The notes under the pieces are model-generated. The model worked only from the letters and a program-made list of their open reading frames with translations. It did no database searches and was not told the DNA's origin. Position numbers and translations under genes: made by a program. Shown here piece by piece: positions 25,175 through 34,743 of a DNA stretch of 64,000 bases (its first letter is position 1; each line of letters begins with the position of its first letter). Source of the DNA: Lachnospiraceae bacterium (lineage in GTDB: Bacteria; Bacillota; Clostridia; Lachnospirales; Lachnospiraceae); NCBI GenBank assembly GCA_022793195.1, contig JAAWCJ010000038.1, positions 124,001 to 188,000 on the forward strand. The letters run 5' to 3'.

Positions 25175-26629
25175 GTGACAAATATAGGAATTCAGACAGC
25201 GAAATATATTATGCTTGTCCTGATCCTCCTTTATACGTTGTCGACGTATCATTATTTAAGGATGAAGACGCATAAAGGGAGGAATCAGGCTTGCGGGATG
25301 CAGCTTTTTTGTATGTTTGCCCTCCATTTGACAGGGTATCTGGCAATCATCCTGTATACCGGCGAGACTGCCATGATTTATTTTTATCTGGTGCAGGTAG
25401 CTTTTTTTATCCTGTACCTGGTGTTGTTTCGGATTTTTTACAAAAAAGCTTCCAGGCTTTTACTCAACAACACCTGTATGTTGCTTTCCGTCAGTTTTAT
25501 TATGCTGACCAGGTTGGGCGCAGAAGGGGCGGTGCGACATTTTATTATAACGGCGGTGGCGGCTTCCATAGCGATGGTGGTGCCTCTTATTGTTCGTCAG
25601 ATGCGGTATCTGTGGCGCTTTGGCTGGATTTATGCAGGTATTGGGATTGTGGCCCTTATGGCAATTTTTGCTTTCAGTACGGTTAAGCACGGGGCGTATC
25701 TGTCATTTGATATCGGCGGGCTTTTTTCTCTGCAGCCTTCGGAATTTGTAAAAATTACATTTGTGTTTTTTGTGGCTTCCATGTTTCAGACCAGCTTAAG
25801 TTTTAAGCGGGTATTTGTCACCACGGCGGTGGCTGCCCTTCATGTGCTGATCCTGGTGGCTTCCAAAGATTTGGGCGCGGCGCTGATTTATTTTATTGCG
25901 TATCTGCTTATGTTGTTTGTGGCCACCAGAAGTTATTTTTATCTGGTTGGAGGGGCGGCGGCCGGAAGTATAGCCGCGGTGTTAGCTTACCAGGTTTTCG
26001 GCCATGTGAAGGTGAGGGTGCAGGTCTGGCAGGATCCCTGGATGGATGCCACAGGAGACGGGTGGCAGGTTTTACAGTCTTTGTTTGCCATTGGAAGCGG
26101 AGGTTTTCTGGGGACGGGGCTTTACCAGGGAATGCCGGAAAAAATCCCGGTGGTGCGATCTGATTTTATATTTGCAGGAATATCGGAAGAGATGGGAGGG
26201 ATTTTTGCCATTGCCCTGATCTTAATCTGTCTCAGCTGTTTGCTGCAGTTTTTGTGGATTTCCACCTGGATGGACGGGATGTTTTATAAGATTATTGCCT
26301 TTGGGCTGGCGGCAGTTTATGGCGCCCAGGTGTTTTTAAATATTGGAGGCGTCATTAAATTTATTCCTTCCACAGGGATTACGCTTCCCTTTGTCAGCCA
26401 TGGTGGAAGTTCCATTTTGAGTACTTTTATCATGTTCGGAATCATACAGGGACTTTATATTTTAAAACAGGATGAGGTTGATCGAATTGAGCAGGAAGAA
26501 AAACTTGAACGAAGGCGACAGGCCCTATACGCGAAAAGATATGAAACGGGTACAGCGGGCGCTGGAAAACCAGGAGAAAGAACAAGAAGAAATTCTCCAG
26601 GTAGAAGAGCGTACAAGAAAAGTAAATAG
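25175..26629 (+). CDS. FtsW/RodA/SpoVE-family peptidoglycan polymerase
   Basis: A 484-aa SEDS glycosyltransferase with about ten hydrophobic helices. It polymerises glycan strands together with a class B PBP, and such a PBP follows directly. Family motifs include FDIGGLFSLQPSEFVKI, SKDLGAALIYF, FIFAGISEEMGG and the terminal TGITLPFVSHGGSS. The likely start is GTG 25175. The last about 50 codons overlap an open frame continuous with the next gene; the basic low-complexity tail (about residues 455-484) looks like overlap by-product. It is RodA-like rather than a proven FtsW. Confidence 0.88.
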   Translation: MTNIGIQTAKYIMLVLILLYTLSTYHYLRMKTHKGRNQACGMQLFCMFALHLTGYLAIILYTGETAMIYFYLVQVAFFILYLVLFRIFYKKASRLLLNNTCMLLSVSFIMLTRLGAEGAVRHFIITAVAASIAMVVPLIVRQMRYLWRFGWIYAGIGIVALMAIFAFSTVKHGAYLSFDIGGLFSLQPSEFVKITFVFFVASMFQTSLSFKRVFVTTAVAALHVLILVASKDLGAALIYFIAYLLMLFVATRSYFYLVGGAAAGSIAAVLAYQVFGHVKVRVQVWQDPWMDATGDGWQVLQSLFAIGSGGFLGTGLYQGMPEKIPVVRSDFIFAGISEEMGGIFAIALILICLSCLLQFLWISTWMDGMFYKIIAFGLAAVYGAQVFLNIGGVIKFIPSTGITLPFVSHGGSSILSTFIMFGIIQGLYILKQDEVDRIEQEEKLERRRQALYAKRYETGTAGAGKPGERTRRNSPGRRAYKKSK

Positions 26630-28031
26630 GGAGATCCGGATGGCCAGCGTATTTTTTTCGCTGATGTTTTTATCGGTCATTGGATATTTCTGCTGGTATC
26701 TGGTTGTAAAGAGTGAGGACACCATAGACAGTTCTTACAATGCCAGACTGGATACATTTTCCACACGGGTGGTCCGTGGGGAAATCCGTGGAAAGAATGG
26801 GGAAGTGCTGGCGCGGACCGTGGAGGATGAGGAAGGGAATGAAACGCGGGAATATCCTTACAGTAATCTTTTTGCCCATGTGGCAGGATATTCTGATGCG
26901 GGAACCACAGGCCTGGAGGCAGCGGCGAACCAGTATCTTTTATCCACCCATTTGAGTCTTCTGGAACAGGTGGATAATGAAATGAAGGAAGTGAAAAATC
27001 CCGGGGACAATGTGGTGACGACCCTGGATCCATATCTTCAGCAACTGGCTTATGATGCCCTTGGTGATTACAATGGTGCCTGCGTTATCATGGAGCCGGG
27101 TACAGGAAAGATTCTGGCCATGGTTTCCAAACCGGATTTTAACCCCAATACGGTGGCAGCGGATTGGGAGTATTTGATTTCTGAGGAAAATGAAGAGGCC
27201 AACCTTTTAAACAGAGCAACCCAGGGGCTTTATCCGCCTGGCTCCACCTTTAAGCTTCTTACGACTCTGGAATATATCCGGGAAAATCCGGAAAGTTGGG
27301 GAAGTTATCAGTATGAATGTGAGGGCAGTATGAAATACGGGGATTCTGTGATGAGCTGTTATGAAGGCCATGTCCACGGGGTTCTCGACCTGCGGCTATC
27401 CCTTGCCAATTCCTGTAATACGTCTTTTGCGACCATTGGACAGACTCTTGATCTGGACAGATTCCACTCTTTATGTGAAAGTTTTCTGTTTAATCAGGCT
27501 TTGCCTTTGCCGGAGGGGATGGAATATCGGCAGAGTTCTTTTGTCCTGGATGGGAGTTCCGGCCTTTCGGAGCGTGTACAGACTTCAATCGGACAGGGAC
27601 GAACCATGATTTCCCCCCTGCACAACGCCATGATCGTATCAGCCATTGCCAACGGCGGGACACTGATGTCTCCTTATGTGATGGAACGTGTGGAGAGCGC
27701 TGGTGGAAAAGTGGTAAAACAGTTTATGCCGGAATCGGCAGGAAAACTTTTATCAGCTTCTGAGGCGGAGACTTTGACGGATTTTATGGTGGCTGTTGTC
27801 AATGAAGGTACTAGCCCTTCCCTTCAGTCTGACGCGTATCAGGTGGCGGGAAAGACAGGCTCCGCAGAGTTTAATTCCAATAAAGAAGACAGCCACGCCT
27901 GGTTTGTGGGGTTTGCCCCGGCAGAGAACCCGGAAATTGTGGTCAGCATTATATATGAAAATGGCGGTACAGGAGGCTCTGTGGCCACAAAAGGGGCGAA
28001 AAAGATTTTCGAGGGATATTTTTCAAGGTGA
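26541..28031 (+). CDS. Class B penicillin-binding protein (PBP2-type transpeptidase)
   Basis: One N-terminal membrane anchor (ASVFFSLMFLSVIGYFCWYL) precedes the dimerisation and transpeptidase domains. The active-site motifs are intact: STFK, SCN and KTG (AGKTGSAEF). It cross-links peptidoglycan with the adjacent SEDS protein. The start is uncertain. ATG 26472 and 26541 overlap the upstream gene, while ATG 26640 follows its stop with GGAG 6 nt upstream but would lose the basic KVNREIR flank that family members keep before the helix. I list 26541 as a compromise. Confidence 0.88.
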   Translation: MKRVQRALENQEKEQEEILQVEERTRKVNREIRMASVFFSLMFLSVIGYFCWYLVVKSEDTIDSSYNARLDTFSTRVVRGEIRGKNGEVLARTVEDEEGNETREYPYSNLFAHVAGYSDAGTTGLEAAANQYLLSTHLSLLEQVDNEMKEVKNPGDNVVTTLDPYLQQLAYDALGDYNGACVIMEPGTGKILAMVSKPDFNPNTVAADWEYLISEENEEANLLNRATQGLYPPGSTFKLLTTLEYIRENPESWGSYQYECEGSMKYGDSVMSCYEGHVHGVLDLRLSLANSCNTSFATIGQTLDLDRFHSLCESFLFNQALPLPEGMEYRQSSFVLDGSSGLSERVQTSIGQGRTMISPLHNAMIVSAIANGGTLMSPYVMERVESAGGKVVKQFMPESAGKLLSASEAETLTDFMVAVVNEGTSPSLQSDAYQVAGKTGSAEFNSNKEDSHAWFVGFAPAENPEIVVSIIYENGGTGGSVATKGAKKIFEGYFSR

Positions 28032-28126
28032 ACATATCTTTGAGTTTCCATATTTATACAGGAAGAAAATCCGTTCTTTCAAGTCCAAAACCGTTATTTT
28101 TTAATATGGAAACTCAAAGAATATGT
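28032..28126. repeat. 23-24 bp inverted repeat between the PBP and NUDIX genes
   Basis: Left arm 28032-28054 and right arm 28103-28126 match with a single extra base. Both carry the core CTTTGAGTTTCCATATT or its complement. The loop is 48 nt. It begins at the first base after the PBP stop and ends 4 nt before the next promoter. It could terminate transcription or be a small mobile-type hairpin element; an internal T-run (28095-28102) precedes the right arm instead of following it. Confidence 0.8.
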
Positions 28127-28130
28127 CCCC

Positions 28131-28159
28131 TTGCTTCCCTTTCTAAAATGGGGTATACT
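28131..28159 (+). promoter_or_regulatory. Promoter of the NUDIX gene
   Basis: TTGCTT (28131-28136), a 17-nt spacer and TATACT (28154-28159). An AGGAGG site follows before ATG 28201. Confidence 0.65.
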
Positions 28160-28200
28160 ATGGACAATAGACACACACACCAGAACCAGGAGGAATTGCG

Positions 28201-28650
28201 ATGATTGAAGCAACGAGCTGCGGCGGTGTGGTTATATTTCGGGGAAAAATCCTTGTCCTCTATAAAAATTATAAAAATAAATATGAGGGCTGGGTGCTGC
28301 CGAAAGGAACTGTAGAAGCAGATGAATCCCATGAAGAGACGGCGCTTCGTGAGGTGAGGGAGGAGACAGGCGTTCAGGCATCCATTGTGAAGTATATTGG
28401 AAAAAGCCAGTATTCTTTTAATATTCCGCAGGATACGGTGGAAAAGGATGTATATTGGTATCTGATGATGGCCGATAGCTATTACAGTAAACCACAGCGG
28501 GAAGAATATTTTCTGGATTCGGGATATTACAAATTTTATGAGGCGTACCATTTGTTAAAGTTTCAAAATGAAAAGCAGATTATGGAGAAAGCCTATCATG
28601 AATATCAGGATCTTAAGAAAAGAAGTCTTTGGACCAGCAGGAATGATTAA
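28201..28650 (+). CDS. NUDIX hydrolase
   Basis: 149 aa. The Nudix box is complete as GTVEADESHEETALREVREE followed by TGV, giving the GX5EX7REUXEEXGU pattern. The lead-in GGVVIFRGKILVLYKNYKNKYEGWVLPKG resembles diadenosine-polyphosphate and 8-oxo-dGTP type members. The substrate cannot be told. The gene is monocistronic, with its own promoter and a downstream hairpin terminator. Confidence 0.92.
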   Translation: MIEATSCGGVVIFRGKILVLYKNYKNKYEGWVLPKGTVEADESHEETALREVREETGVQASIVKYIGKSQYSFNIPQDTVEKDVYWYLMMADSYYSKPQREEYFLDSGYYKFYEAYHLLKFQNEKQIMEKAYHEYQDLKKRSLWTSRND

Positions 28651-28668
28651 CTGAAAACAGGATACAAT

Positions 28669-28700
28669 AAAGGAGAGGATGCGCAGGTATCCTCTTCTTT
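28669..28700 (+). terminator. Terminator after the NUDIX gene
   Basis: A 12-bp stem with one G:T pair: AAAGGAGAGGAT against ATCCTCTTCTTT, with an 8-nt loop. The T-rich right arm itself acts as the tract. Confidence 0.6.
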
Positions 28701-28738
28701 GTTCCGCAGACTTTTTGCAAAAAGTGATGGAGGAATAT

Positions 28739-30238
28739 ATGGAAGATAAAAAGACAGATATCTGGGACAGCTTTTCCGGATTTTTAGAAAAGGAAAACGC
28801 CATACGGACAGCGCTCACATTGTTTGACTGGGACAATGAAACCCTTGCGCCGGAGGCTGCGTCAGAAAAGACGGCAAAGGCTTATGGGGCTTTGTCAGCA
28901 GTATACCAGGAACTTCTTACCGGAGAAAAGGCCGGAGAACTTTTAGAGAACGTAAAAACAGAGAAAAGCCTTTCACAAAGAAAACAGGCACTTGTAACAA
29001 AGGTGGAAAAAGAGAGGAAGAAGCTTCTTTCTGTTTCGGAGGAAGAATACCGCCGTTTTTCGGAGCTGACGGCAATGTCTGTAAGGACATGGAGCAGGGC
29101 AAAGAAACAGAATGATTTTTCGGCGTTTATTCCGGTACTGGAAAAAATTGTAGAGATGCGGAAAAATTTCGCCTGCCGCCGGGCAAAGGATGGGCAGAGG
29201 CCTTATGATGTCCTTCTTTCAGATTATGAGGAAGATTTTACCATAGAAAAACTGGATCAGTTTTTCGGAGAATTAAAAGCAGGGATTCTTCCATTAGTAA
29301 AAGAAAGAACCCGAAAAAATAAGGTTTGCCCCATAGCCTGTGATTTCCTGTTTCAGAATTTTGACGTGGAAAAGCAGAGGCACTTTAATAAGTGGCTGGC
29401 GGCTTATCTCGGTTTTCAGTTTTCGCGGGGTGTCCTGTCAGAAAGTGAACATCCCTTTACCACCAGCTTTCATAAAGATGATGTGAGAATTACGACCCAT
29501 TATTATAAAAACAATTTGGAGAGTGCCGTTTTTTCTACAATCCACGAAGCCGGCCATGGTATTTTTGAACAGGGAAACGAGGATTGGATTACTCAGACTT
29601 TGCTTGCCGGAGGAACATGCGGTGTTCATGAGTCCCAGTCCAGGTTTTATGAAAACATGATCGGAAGGAACCGCGCTTTCTGGGAACCCATTTATGGAAA
29701 GCTGCAAAAGAATTTTCCGGAACAGCTTGAGGATATTTCTTTAGATGTATTTATCAGGGCAATCAACCGTTCAGAACCAGGGCTCATCCGTACGGAAGCA
29801 GATGAACTCACCTATTGTCTCCATATTATAATTCGCTATGAACTGGAAAAGAGACTGATATCCGGGGAGGTGGCGGTATCCGAACTGGAAGAGGAGTGGA
29901 AAAGCCTGTATGGGGAATATTTGGGTGTCGTTCCGAAAACGGCAGGGGAAGGTGTTCTCCAGGATATCCACTGGGCCTTGGGGGAATTTGGCTATTTTCC
30001 TTCGTATGCTCTGGGAAATGCAATGGCGGCCCAGATTTACCATCAGATGAATCAACAGATGGATGTGGAAGAACTTCTTCGGAAAGGCGATATAGATCAA
30101 ATTACCGGATATTTGAGAGAGAAGATTCATCGCTTCGGAGCCTCAAAAGGGGTAGAGGAGATACTTCTTGAAATGACAGGGGAGAAACTGAATCCAAAAT
30201 ATTACGTAGAATATCTAAAAGAAAAATACGGGGAGTGA
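28739..30238 (+). CDS. M32 family metallocarboxypeptidase
   Basis: 499 aa, the normal size for carboxypeptidase Taq-like enzymes, which release C-terminal residues from peptides in the cytoplasm. The zinc motif HEAGH is followed by the M32 segment HESQSRFYENMIGR and by IRTEADELTYCLHIIIRYELE. The N-terminus has LFDWDNETLAP, typical of the family. ATG 28739 is chosen because GGAGG precedes it by 5 nt; the upstream ATG at 28679 lies inside the terminator. Confidence 0.94.
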   Translation: MEDKKTDIWDSFSGFLEKENAIRTALTLFDWDNETLAPEAASEKTAKAYGALSAVYQELLTGEKAGELLENVKTEKSLSQRKQALVTKVEKERKKLLSVSEEEYRRFSELTAMSVRTWSRAKKQNDFSAFIPVLEKIVEMRKNFACRRAKDGQRPYDVLLSDYEEDFTIEKLDQFFGELKAGILPLVKERTRKNKVCPIACDFLFQNFDVEKQRHFNKWLAAYLGFQFSRGVLSESEHPFTTSFHKDDVRITTHYYKNNLESAVFSTIHEAGHGIFEQGNEDWITQTLLAGGTCGVHESQSRFYENMIGRNRAFWEPIYGKLQKNFPEQLEDISLDVFIRAINRSEPGLIRTEADELTYCLHIIIRYELEKRLISGEVAVSELEEEWKSLYGEYLGVVPKTAGEGVLQDIHWALGEFGYFPSYALGNAMAAQIYHQMNQQMDVEELLRKGDIDQITGYLREKIHRFGASKGVEEILLEMTGEKLNPKYYVEYLKEKYGE

Positions 30239-30401
30239 ATGGGGTATTCAGACAAACAAAAATACAGTATAATAAAAATGAGCAATTCTTAAGAGAGGCG
30301 GGGATGTCACAAAATAAGAGGTATTTTGATATTTATTCCCTGCCTTTCTGATTGTTAAAAAAAATACCTGCCCGAAAATCTTTGAAAAGGAGGATTTGTA
30401 A

Positions 30402-31019
30402 ATGAAGGTACTTTTAATCAACGGAAGCCCCCGTGCCGGGGGAAATACGTCCGTGGCGTTACATGAGATGGAAAAGGTTTTTGAAAAAGAAGGCATAAAG
30501 ACAGAACTGATACATATTGGGAATAAGGCAGTCAGGGGCTGCATCGCATGTAATTCCTGTGGAGAAACCGGAAAATGTGTATTTGATGATGTGGTAAATG
30601 AGATCGCTCCCAAATTTGAAGAGTGTGACGGCCTGGTGGTAGGGAGTCCCGTCTACTATGCTTCTGCAAACGCAACGTTGGTTGCTTTTTTAACGCGTCT
30701 GTTTTACAGTACACATTTTGACAAGACCATGAAAGTGGGGGCTGCCGTGGTGGCTGCCAGAAGAGGGGGCCTTTCTGCCACCTTTGATGAGCTGAATAAA
30801 TTTTTTACCATTTCCGGTATGCCGGTGGCTTCCGGGCAATATTGGAACAGTGTCCACGGAAGAGCGGCAGGGGAAGCCAGCCAGGATTTGGAGGGCTTAC
30901 AAAGTATGCGGACCCTTGCGGGAAATATGGCTTTTCTGATGAAAAGCATTGCAATGGGGAAAGAGAAATACGGTCTCCCCGAAAAAGAGCCGTCTGTCCG
31001 TACAAATTTTATACGGTGA
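30402..31019 (+). CDS. Flavodoxin-fold NAD(P)H-dependent FMN reductase
   Basis: 205 aa. The phosphate-binding loop NGSPRAGGNT is at the N-terminus, followed by a CIACNSCGETGKC cysteine group seen in iron-sulfur flavoprotein and multimeric-flavodoxin family members. GSPVYYASANA fits the flavin site. The physiological electron acceptor is unknown. AAAGGAGGATTTGTAA precedes the ATG. The upstream 160-nt gap has a TATAAT at 30263-30268 with no good -35 box. Confidence 0.87.
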   Translation: MKVLLINGSPRAGGNTSVALHEMEKVFEKEGIKTELIHIGNKAVRGCIACNSCGETGKCVFDDVVNEIAPKFEECDGLVVGSPVYYASANATLVAFLTRLFYSTHFDKTMKVGAAVVAARRGGLSATFDELNKFFTISGMPVASGQYWNSVHGRAAGEASQDLEGLQSMRTLAGNMAFLMKSIAMGKEKYGLPEKEPSVRTNFIR

Positions 31020-31096
31020 CGCCTAAAAGTGAGAGTGTTTTCGTCTGATGATGGCGACGATGGGGCCAATCATTGGAAGAACCGGGAAGGAGAGTC

Positions 31097-31825
31097 ATGA
31101 AAGTAACATACATCCACCACAGCAGTTTTTCTGTGGAATTTTCAAGAGCAGTGTTTTTGTTTGATTATTTTGAAGGGGAACTTCCGGTGATTCCAAAGGA
31201 AAAGGAACTGGTGGTCTTTGCCAGCCATAAACATCAGGACCATTTTAACAGGTCTATCTTTGAACTGGAAAAGGAATATCCCACGGTTCGGTTCCTTCTT
31301 TCAAAAGATATCCGCATGAGTGAAAACTACCGGAGGCGGATGGGGATTTCCGATGAGGCCGCCGCTCGTATTACTTATATGGGGAAGAATCAGGCCATAG
31401 ATTTCATGGTGGGAGGACAGTCCCTGAAAGTGGAAACCCTCACTTCCACCGATGAAGGGGTGGCGTTTCTTTTGGATTACGAAGGAAGAAGCCTGTATCA
31501 TGCAGGAGACCTCAACTGGTGGACCTGGATTGGGGAAACGGAAATGGAATATAAAGACATGACCAGACGATTTCAGAGTGAGATGGAAAAGGTCAGAGGC
31601 CGTCATTTTGACGCGGCTTTTGTGCCCCTTGACCCCAGGCAGGGAGAACGGTATTTCTGGGGGTTTGATTATTTTATGAGAGTTACTGATACGGATGTAG
31701 CTTTTCCCATGCACTTTTGGGGGGACTTTTCTATCATAGACCGGTTGATCTCCAATGAAATATCAGAACCTTACAGAAAAAAGGTCAGGAAGATTTTAGA
31801 AAAAGGGGAAGTGACGGAAATTTAG
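31097..31825 (+). CDS. MBL-fold metallo-hydrolase
   Basis: 242 aa from ATG 31097 (AAGGAG upstream). The metal motif reads SHKHQDHF (HxHxDH), with a further ligand in LYHAGDLNWW and a C-terminal PMHFWG histidine. It resembles UlaG/RomA-like hydrolases without secretion signals. The substrate is not predictable. It lies 77 nt downstream of the flavodoxin-like gene on the same strand. Confidence 0.88.
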   Translation: MKVTYIHHSSFSVEFSRAVFLFDYFEGELPVIPKEKELVVFASHKHQDHFNRSIFELEKEYPTVRFLLSKDIRMSENYRRRMGISDEAAARITYMGKNQAIDFMVGGQSLKVETLTSTDEGVAFLLDYEGRSLYHAGDLNWWTWIGETEMEYKDMTRRFQSEMEKVRGRHFDAAFVPLDPRQGERYFWGFDYFMRVTDTDVAFPMHFWGDFSIIDRLISNEISEPYRKKVRKILEKGEVTEI

Positions 31826-31851
31826 TTCTTATGGGAAGCGTCTATAATCCA

Positions 31852-31893
31852 CCCGGCGTCTGCACCTGCCGCAGGACAAAGGCAGCCGCCGGG
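31852..31893. terminator. Possible shared terminator between convergent genes
   Basis: CCCGGCG (31852-31858) pairs with CGCCGGG (31887-31893), with further partial pairing inside. There is no good T-tract on either side. It is supported mainly by its position between two convergent genes. Confidence 0.35.
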
Positions 31894-31913
31894 CTCATAT
31901 CAATTCCATATTT

Positions 31914-33134
31914 TTAATTAAAATCCAGCTCCAGCTGCCGGAACTGATTTTGTCGTTTTTTGTTGTACTTGGCCACCAGCTTTTGGATTTTTGCGGTGGG
32001 GTCGATAATTTCATTTAAGGAATGGTCGTGGTTGATGGTATTGATGATGGCGGCTGTGAATTTGGACATATCCGCCTCCAGATACCAGTCGCGGGCCAGA
32101 AGTTCAGCGGGACGGTAGTTTAAATTGGTGGTGACAATGTAGTCAAAATAACCGTTCTTATAAAATTCATCAAATTTTTCAAAACCGTCGGTAAAGAGGC
32201 CAAAGGTACAGCAGACGATGACTTTATCTGCATGGCGGTTTTTCAATTCCTTTGCCGTATCCAGCATACTTTCGCCGGAAGAGATAATATCGTCAATGAT
32301 GATGACGGTTTTTCCGGCCACATCGGCTCCTAAAAATTCATGGGCTACGATGGGATTGCGTCCGTTGACGACAGTGGAATAATCACGGCGTTTGTAGAAC
32401 ATACCCATATCAACACCAAGATTGTTGGCAAAATAAACGGCCCGTTCCATGGCCCCCTCGTCAGGGCTGACCACCATCAGATGCTCTTTACTGATGGTCA
32501 GGTTGTGGTTTTGTTTGAAAATAGCTTTGATAAACTGATAAGGGGGCATAAAATTATCAAAACCATGAAGGGGAATCGCATTTTGAACTCTGGGGTCATG
32601 GGCATCGAAGGTGATAATATTGCTGACTCCCATATTGGAAAGCTCCTCCAGGGCGTAAGCACAATCCAGGGATTCCCTTTTTGTACGTTTGTGCTGGCGT
32701 CCTTCATAAAGGAAGGGCATAATGACATTGACTCGATGGGCGTTGGCGACAGAAGCGCCGATGATCCGTTTTAAATCCTGATAATGGTCGTCGGGAGACA
32801 TGAAATTCTGATGTCCGCATACCGTATAAGTCAGGCTGTAGTTGACCACGTCAACCATGATAAAGAGGTCTGTGCCGCGGACAGATTCATTGATCACACC
32901 TTTTCCTTCCCCGGTGCCAAAGCGGGGGCAGGAAGCGCTCAGAAGGTAAGAATCGCAGTCGTATCCCCGATATTCCACACTGGCCTGGCGGCGGAGAAGC
33001 TCTTCCGTATCGTTTTTGCGGAACCGGACAATATGTTTATTTACCTTTTCGGCAAAGTCTCTGCAGCTTTCCAGGGCACAGAGCTTCAGGGGTGCCACGG
33101 GAATTGTATTTTTGAACGCGTAATTATTGGACAT
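31914..33134 (-). CDS. prs: Ribose-phosphate pyrophosphokinase, long form
   Basis: Makes PRPP from ribose-5-phosphate and ATP for nucleotide, His and Trp synthesis. The PRPP-binding motif VIIIDDIISSGES is intact, as are the RIIGASVANAHRVNVIMPFLYEGRQHKR segment and the TFDAHDPRVQNA metal/substrate segment. At 406 aa it is clearly longer than the about 315 aa usual for Prs. The extra length includes an N-terminal leader with a CDSYLLSASCPRFGTGEGKG stretch and a C-terminal basic/Gln-rich tail. Similar long forms are, from memory, common in Lachnospiraceae. GGAGG precedes the start. Confidence 0.92.
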   Translation of the reverse strand: MSNNYAFKNTIPVAPLKLCALESCRDFAEKVNKHIVRFRKNDTEELLRRQASVEYRGYDCDSYLLSASCPRFGTGEGKGVINESVRGTDLFIMVDVVNYSLTYTVCGHQNFMSPDDHYQDLKRIIGASVANAHRVNVIMPFLYEGRQHKRTKRESLDCAYALEELSNMGVSNIITFDAHDPRVQNAIPLHGFDNFMPPYQFIKAIFKQNHNLTISKEHLMVVSPDEGAMERAVYFANNLGVDMGMFYKRRDYSTVVNGRNPIVAHEFLGADVAGKTVIIIDDIISSGESMLDTAKELKNRHADKVIVCCTFGLFTDGFEKFDEFYKNGYFDYIVTTNLNYRPAELLARDWYLEADMSKFTAAIINTINHDHSLNEIIDPTAKIQKLVAKYNKKRQNQFRQLELDFN

Positions 33135-33198
33135 GAGAGGCCTCCGGTTATTGTCTTATAAATCTACTCTAAAATGGACAAGGTATCCGTATATACAA

Positions 33199-33227
33199 TT
33201 TATAACATTTCCTGAGGTATTTCGCAA
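33199..33227 (-). promoter_or_regulatory. Probable promoter of prs
   Basis: On the minus strand: TTGCGA (33227-33222), a 17-nt spacer, TATAAA (33204-33199). This gives a leader of about 60 nt. Confidence 0.5.
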
Positions 33228-33257
33228 GTACAAAAAGAAACACAAAAGCCGCAAATC

Positions 33258-33286
33258 TTTACAAAGGAAAGAAATGTTGGTATGAT
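33258..33286 (+). promoter_or_regulatory. Promoter of the DUF512-der-plsY-gpsA transcript
   Basis: TTTACA (33258-33263), a 17-nt spacer and TATGAT (33281-33286). Short inverted repeats, including GCCGGAGGATCCGGC (33295-33309), follow in the leader before ATG 33361. Confidence 0.65.
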
Positions 33287-33360
33287 AGAAAAATGCCGGA
33301 GGATCCGGCAGCCGGAGACAGGATTTCGCTGTCGGTTTTGCGGCTGGAAATGGAGCTTTT

Positions 33361-34743
33361 ATGAAAAAAGAGGGACATGTCATTACCCATGTGGTTCCGG
33401 GGTCCATGGCAGAGGAGCTGGAACTTTTGCCAGGTGATCTTCTTTTGGAGATCAACGGCAACAGGATAGAAGACATTTTTGATTATCAATATTATATGGA
33501 AGACACTTATGTAGAGCTTCTGGTGAGGAAACCGGATGGGGAAGAATGGCTTTTGGAAGTGGAAAAGGATGAGGATGAAGACCTGGGAGTTTCCTTTGAA
33601 AACGGCCTTATGGATGAATACCGTTCCTGCCGGAATAAATGTATGTTTTGTTTTATCGACCAGATGCCTCCGGGAATGAGGGAGACTCTTTATTTTAAGG
33701 ATGATGACAGCCGCCTTTCCTTCCTGCAGGGAAACTATATTACGCTTACCAATATGAGGGACCATGATATTGACAGGATTATTGCTTATCATCTGGCGCC
33801 CATCAATGTGTCCGTCCATACCATGAATCAGGAGCTTCGCTGCCGGATGCTCCACAACCGCTTTGCCGGGGAGGCGTTAAAAAAGCTGGAGAAGCTTTAT
33901 GAGGCGGGCGTGGAGATGAATGGGCAGATTGTGCTCTGTAAAGGTGTCAATGACAGGGGTGAGCTTGATGCCACTATCCAGGCATTGGGAAAATTTCTGC
34001 CCCATATGCGGAGCGTCTCCGTGGTGCCTGTGGGGCTTACGAAATACAGGGAGGGCCTTTATCCCCTGGAGCCTTTATCTTTGGAGGATATGGAGGATAC
34101 CATCAGCCGAATTGAACGGTGGCAGAAGGTGTTTTATGAAAAGTATGGCTGCCATTTTGTCCACGCCAGCGATGAATTTTATTTGATGACGGGAAAGGGG
34201 CTTCCGGAAGAAGAGCGGTATGACGGATATCTCCAGCTGGAAAATGGCGTGGGAATGATGCGGCTTTTGGAGGAGGAAGTCCGGGAGACACTTTCGGAAA
34301 TTTCCGGGGAGGAAACAGGGTGGTTTTCAGAAGCCAGGACAATCTCCATCGCTACGGGACAACTGGCCGCGCCTTTTATCAGGGAGTTGGCCCATCAGGT
34401 CTGCGGCCATTTTCCTGGTCTGTCTGTTTTGGTATATGCCATTCCTAACCGCTTTTTTGGGGAGAGGATTACCGTATCCGGCCTGATTACGGGTCAGGAT
34501 TTGATGGCCGGCCTTTCGGGAAAAGAACTTGGAGAAAAATTGCTTCTTCCAGTTAATATGTTTAAAAGCGGAGAAGAGGTCTTTTTGGATGATATTTCCC
34601 TGGAAACAGTAAAATCTGTTTTACAAATAGATGTTAGTGTTGTACAATCAAGCGGGTGGGAATTTGTAAACGCCCTGACAGGAGCCGGGAAAGCCGGCGG
34701 GCCGGAAAGCAGATACCGGCCATATGAAGGAGTGAATCAATGA
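33361..34743 (+). CDS. DUF512 radical SAM-like protein with N-terminal PDZ domain
   Basis: 460 aa. A PDZ-like domain (about residues 1-75; [21 protein letters not shown]) leads into a radical SAM-like barrel with CRNKCMFCF (Cx3Cx2C) for a [4Fe-4S] cluster, then the DUF512 domain with [14 protein letters not shown] and [10 protein letters not shown]. It is widely conserved in Clostridia immediately upstream of der, as here, with a stop/start overlap (ATGA). The role is unknown; the neighbourhood suggests ribosome or cell-envelope maintenance. Confidence 0.92.
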   Translation: MKKEGHVITHVVPGSMAEELELLPGDLLLEINGNRIEDIFDYQYYMEDTYVELLVRKPDGEEWLLEVEKDEDEDLGVSFENGLMDEYRSCRNKCMFCFIDQMPPGMRETLYFKDDDSRLSFLQGNYITLTNMRDHDIDRIIAYHLAPINVSVHTMNQELRCRMLHNRFAGEALKKLEKLYEAGVEMNGQIVLCKGVNDRGELDATIQALGKFLPHMRSVSVVPVGLTKYREGLYPLEPLSLEDMEDTISRIERWQKVFYEKYGCHFVHASDEFYLMTGKGLPEEERYDGYLQLENGVGMMRLLEEEVRETLSEISGEETGWFSEARTISIATGQLAAPFIRELAHQVCGHFPGLSVLVYAIPNRFFGERITVSGLITGQDLMAGLSGKELGEKLLLPVNMFKSGEEVFLDDISLETVKSVLQIDVSVVQSSGWEFVNALTGAGKAGGPESRYRPYEGVNQ

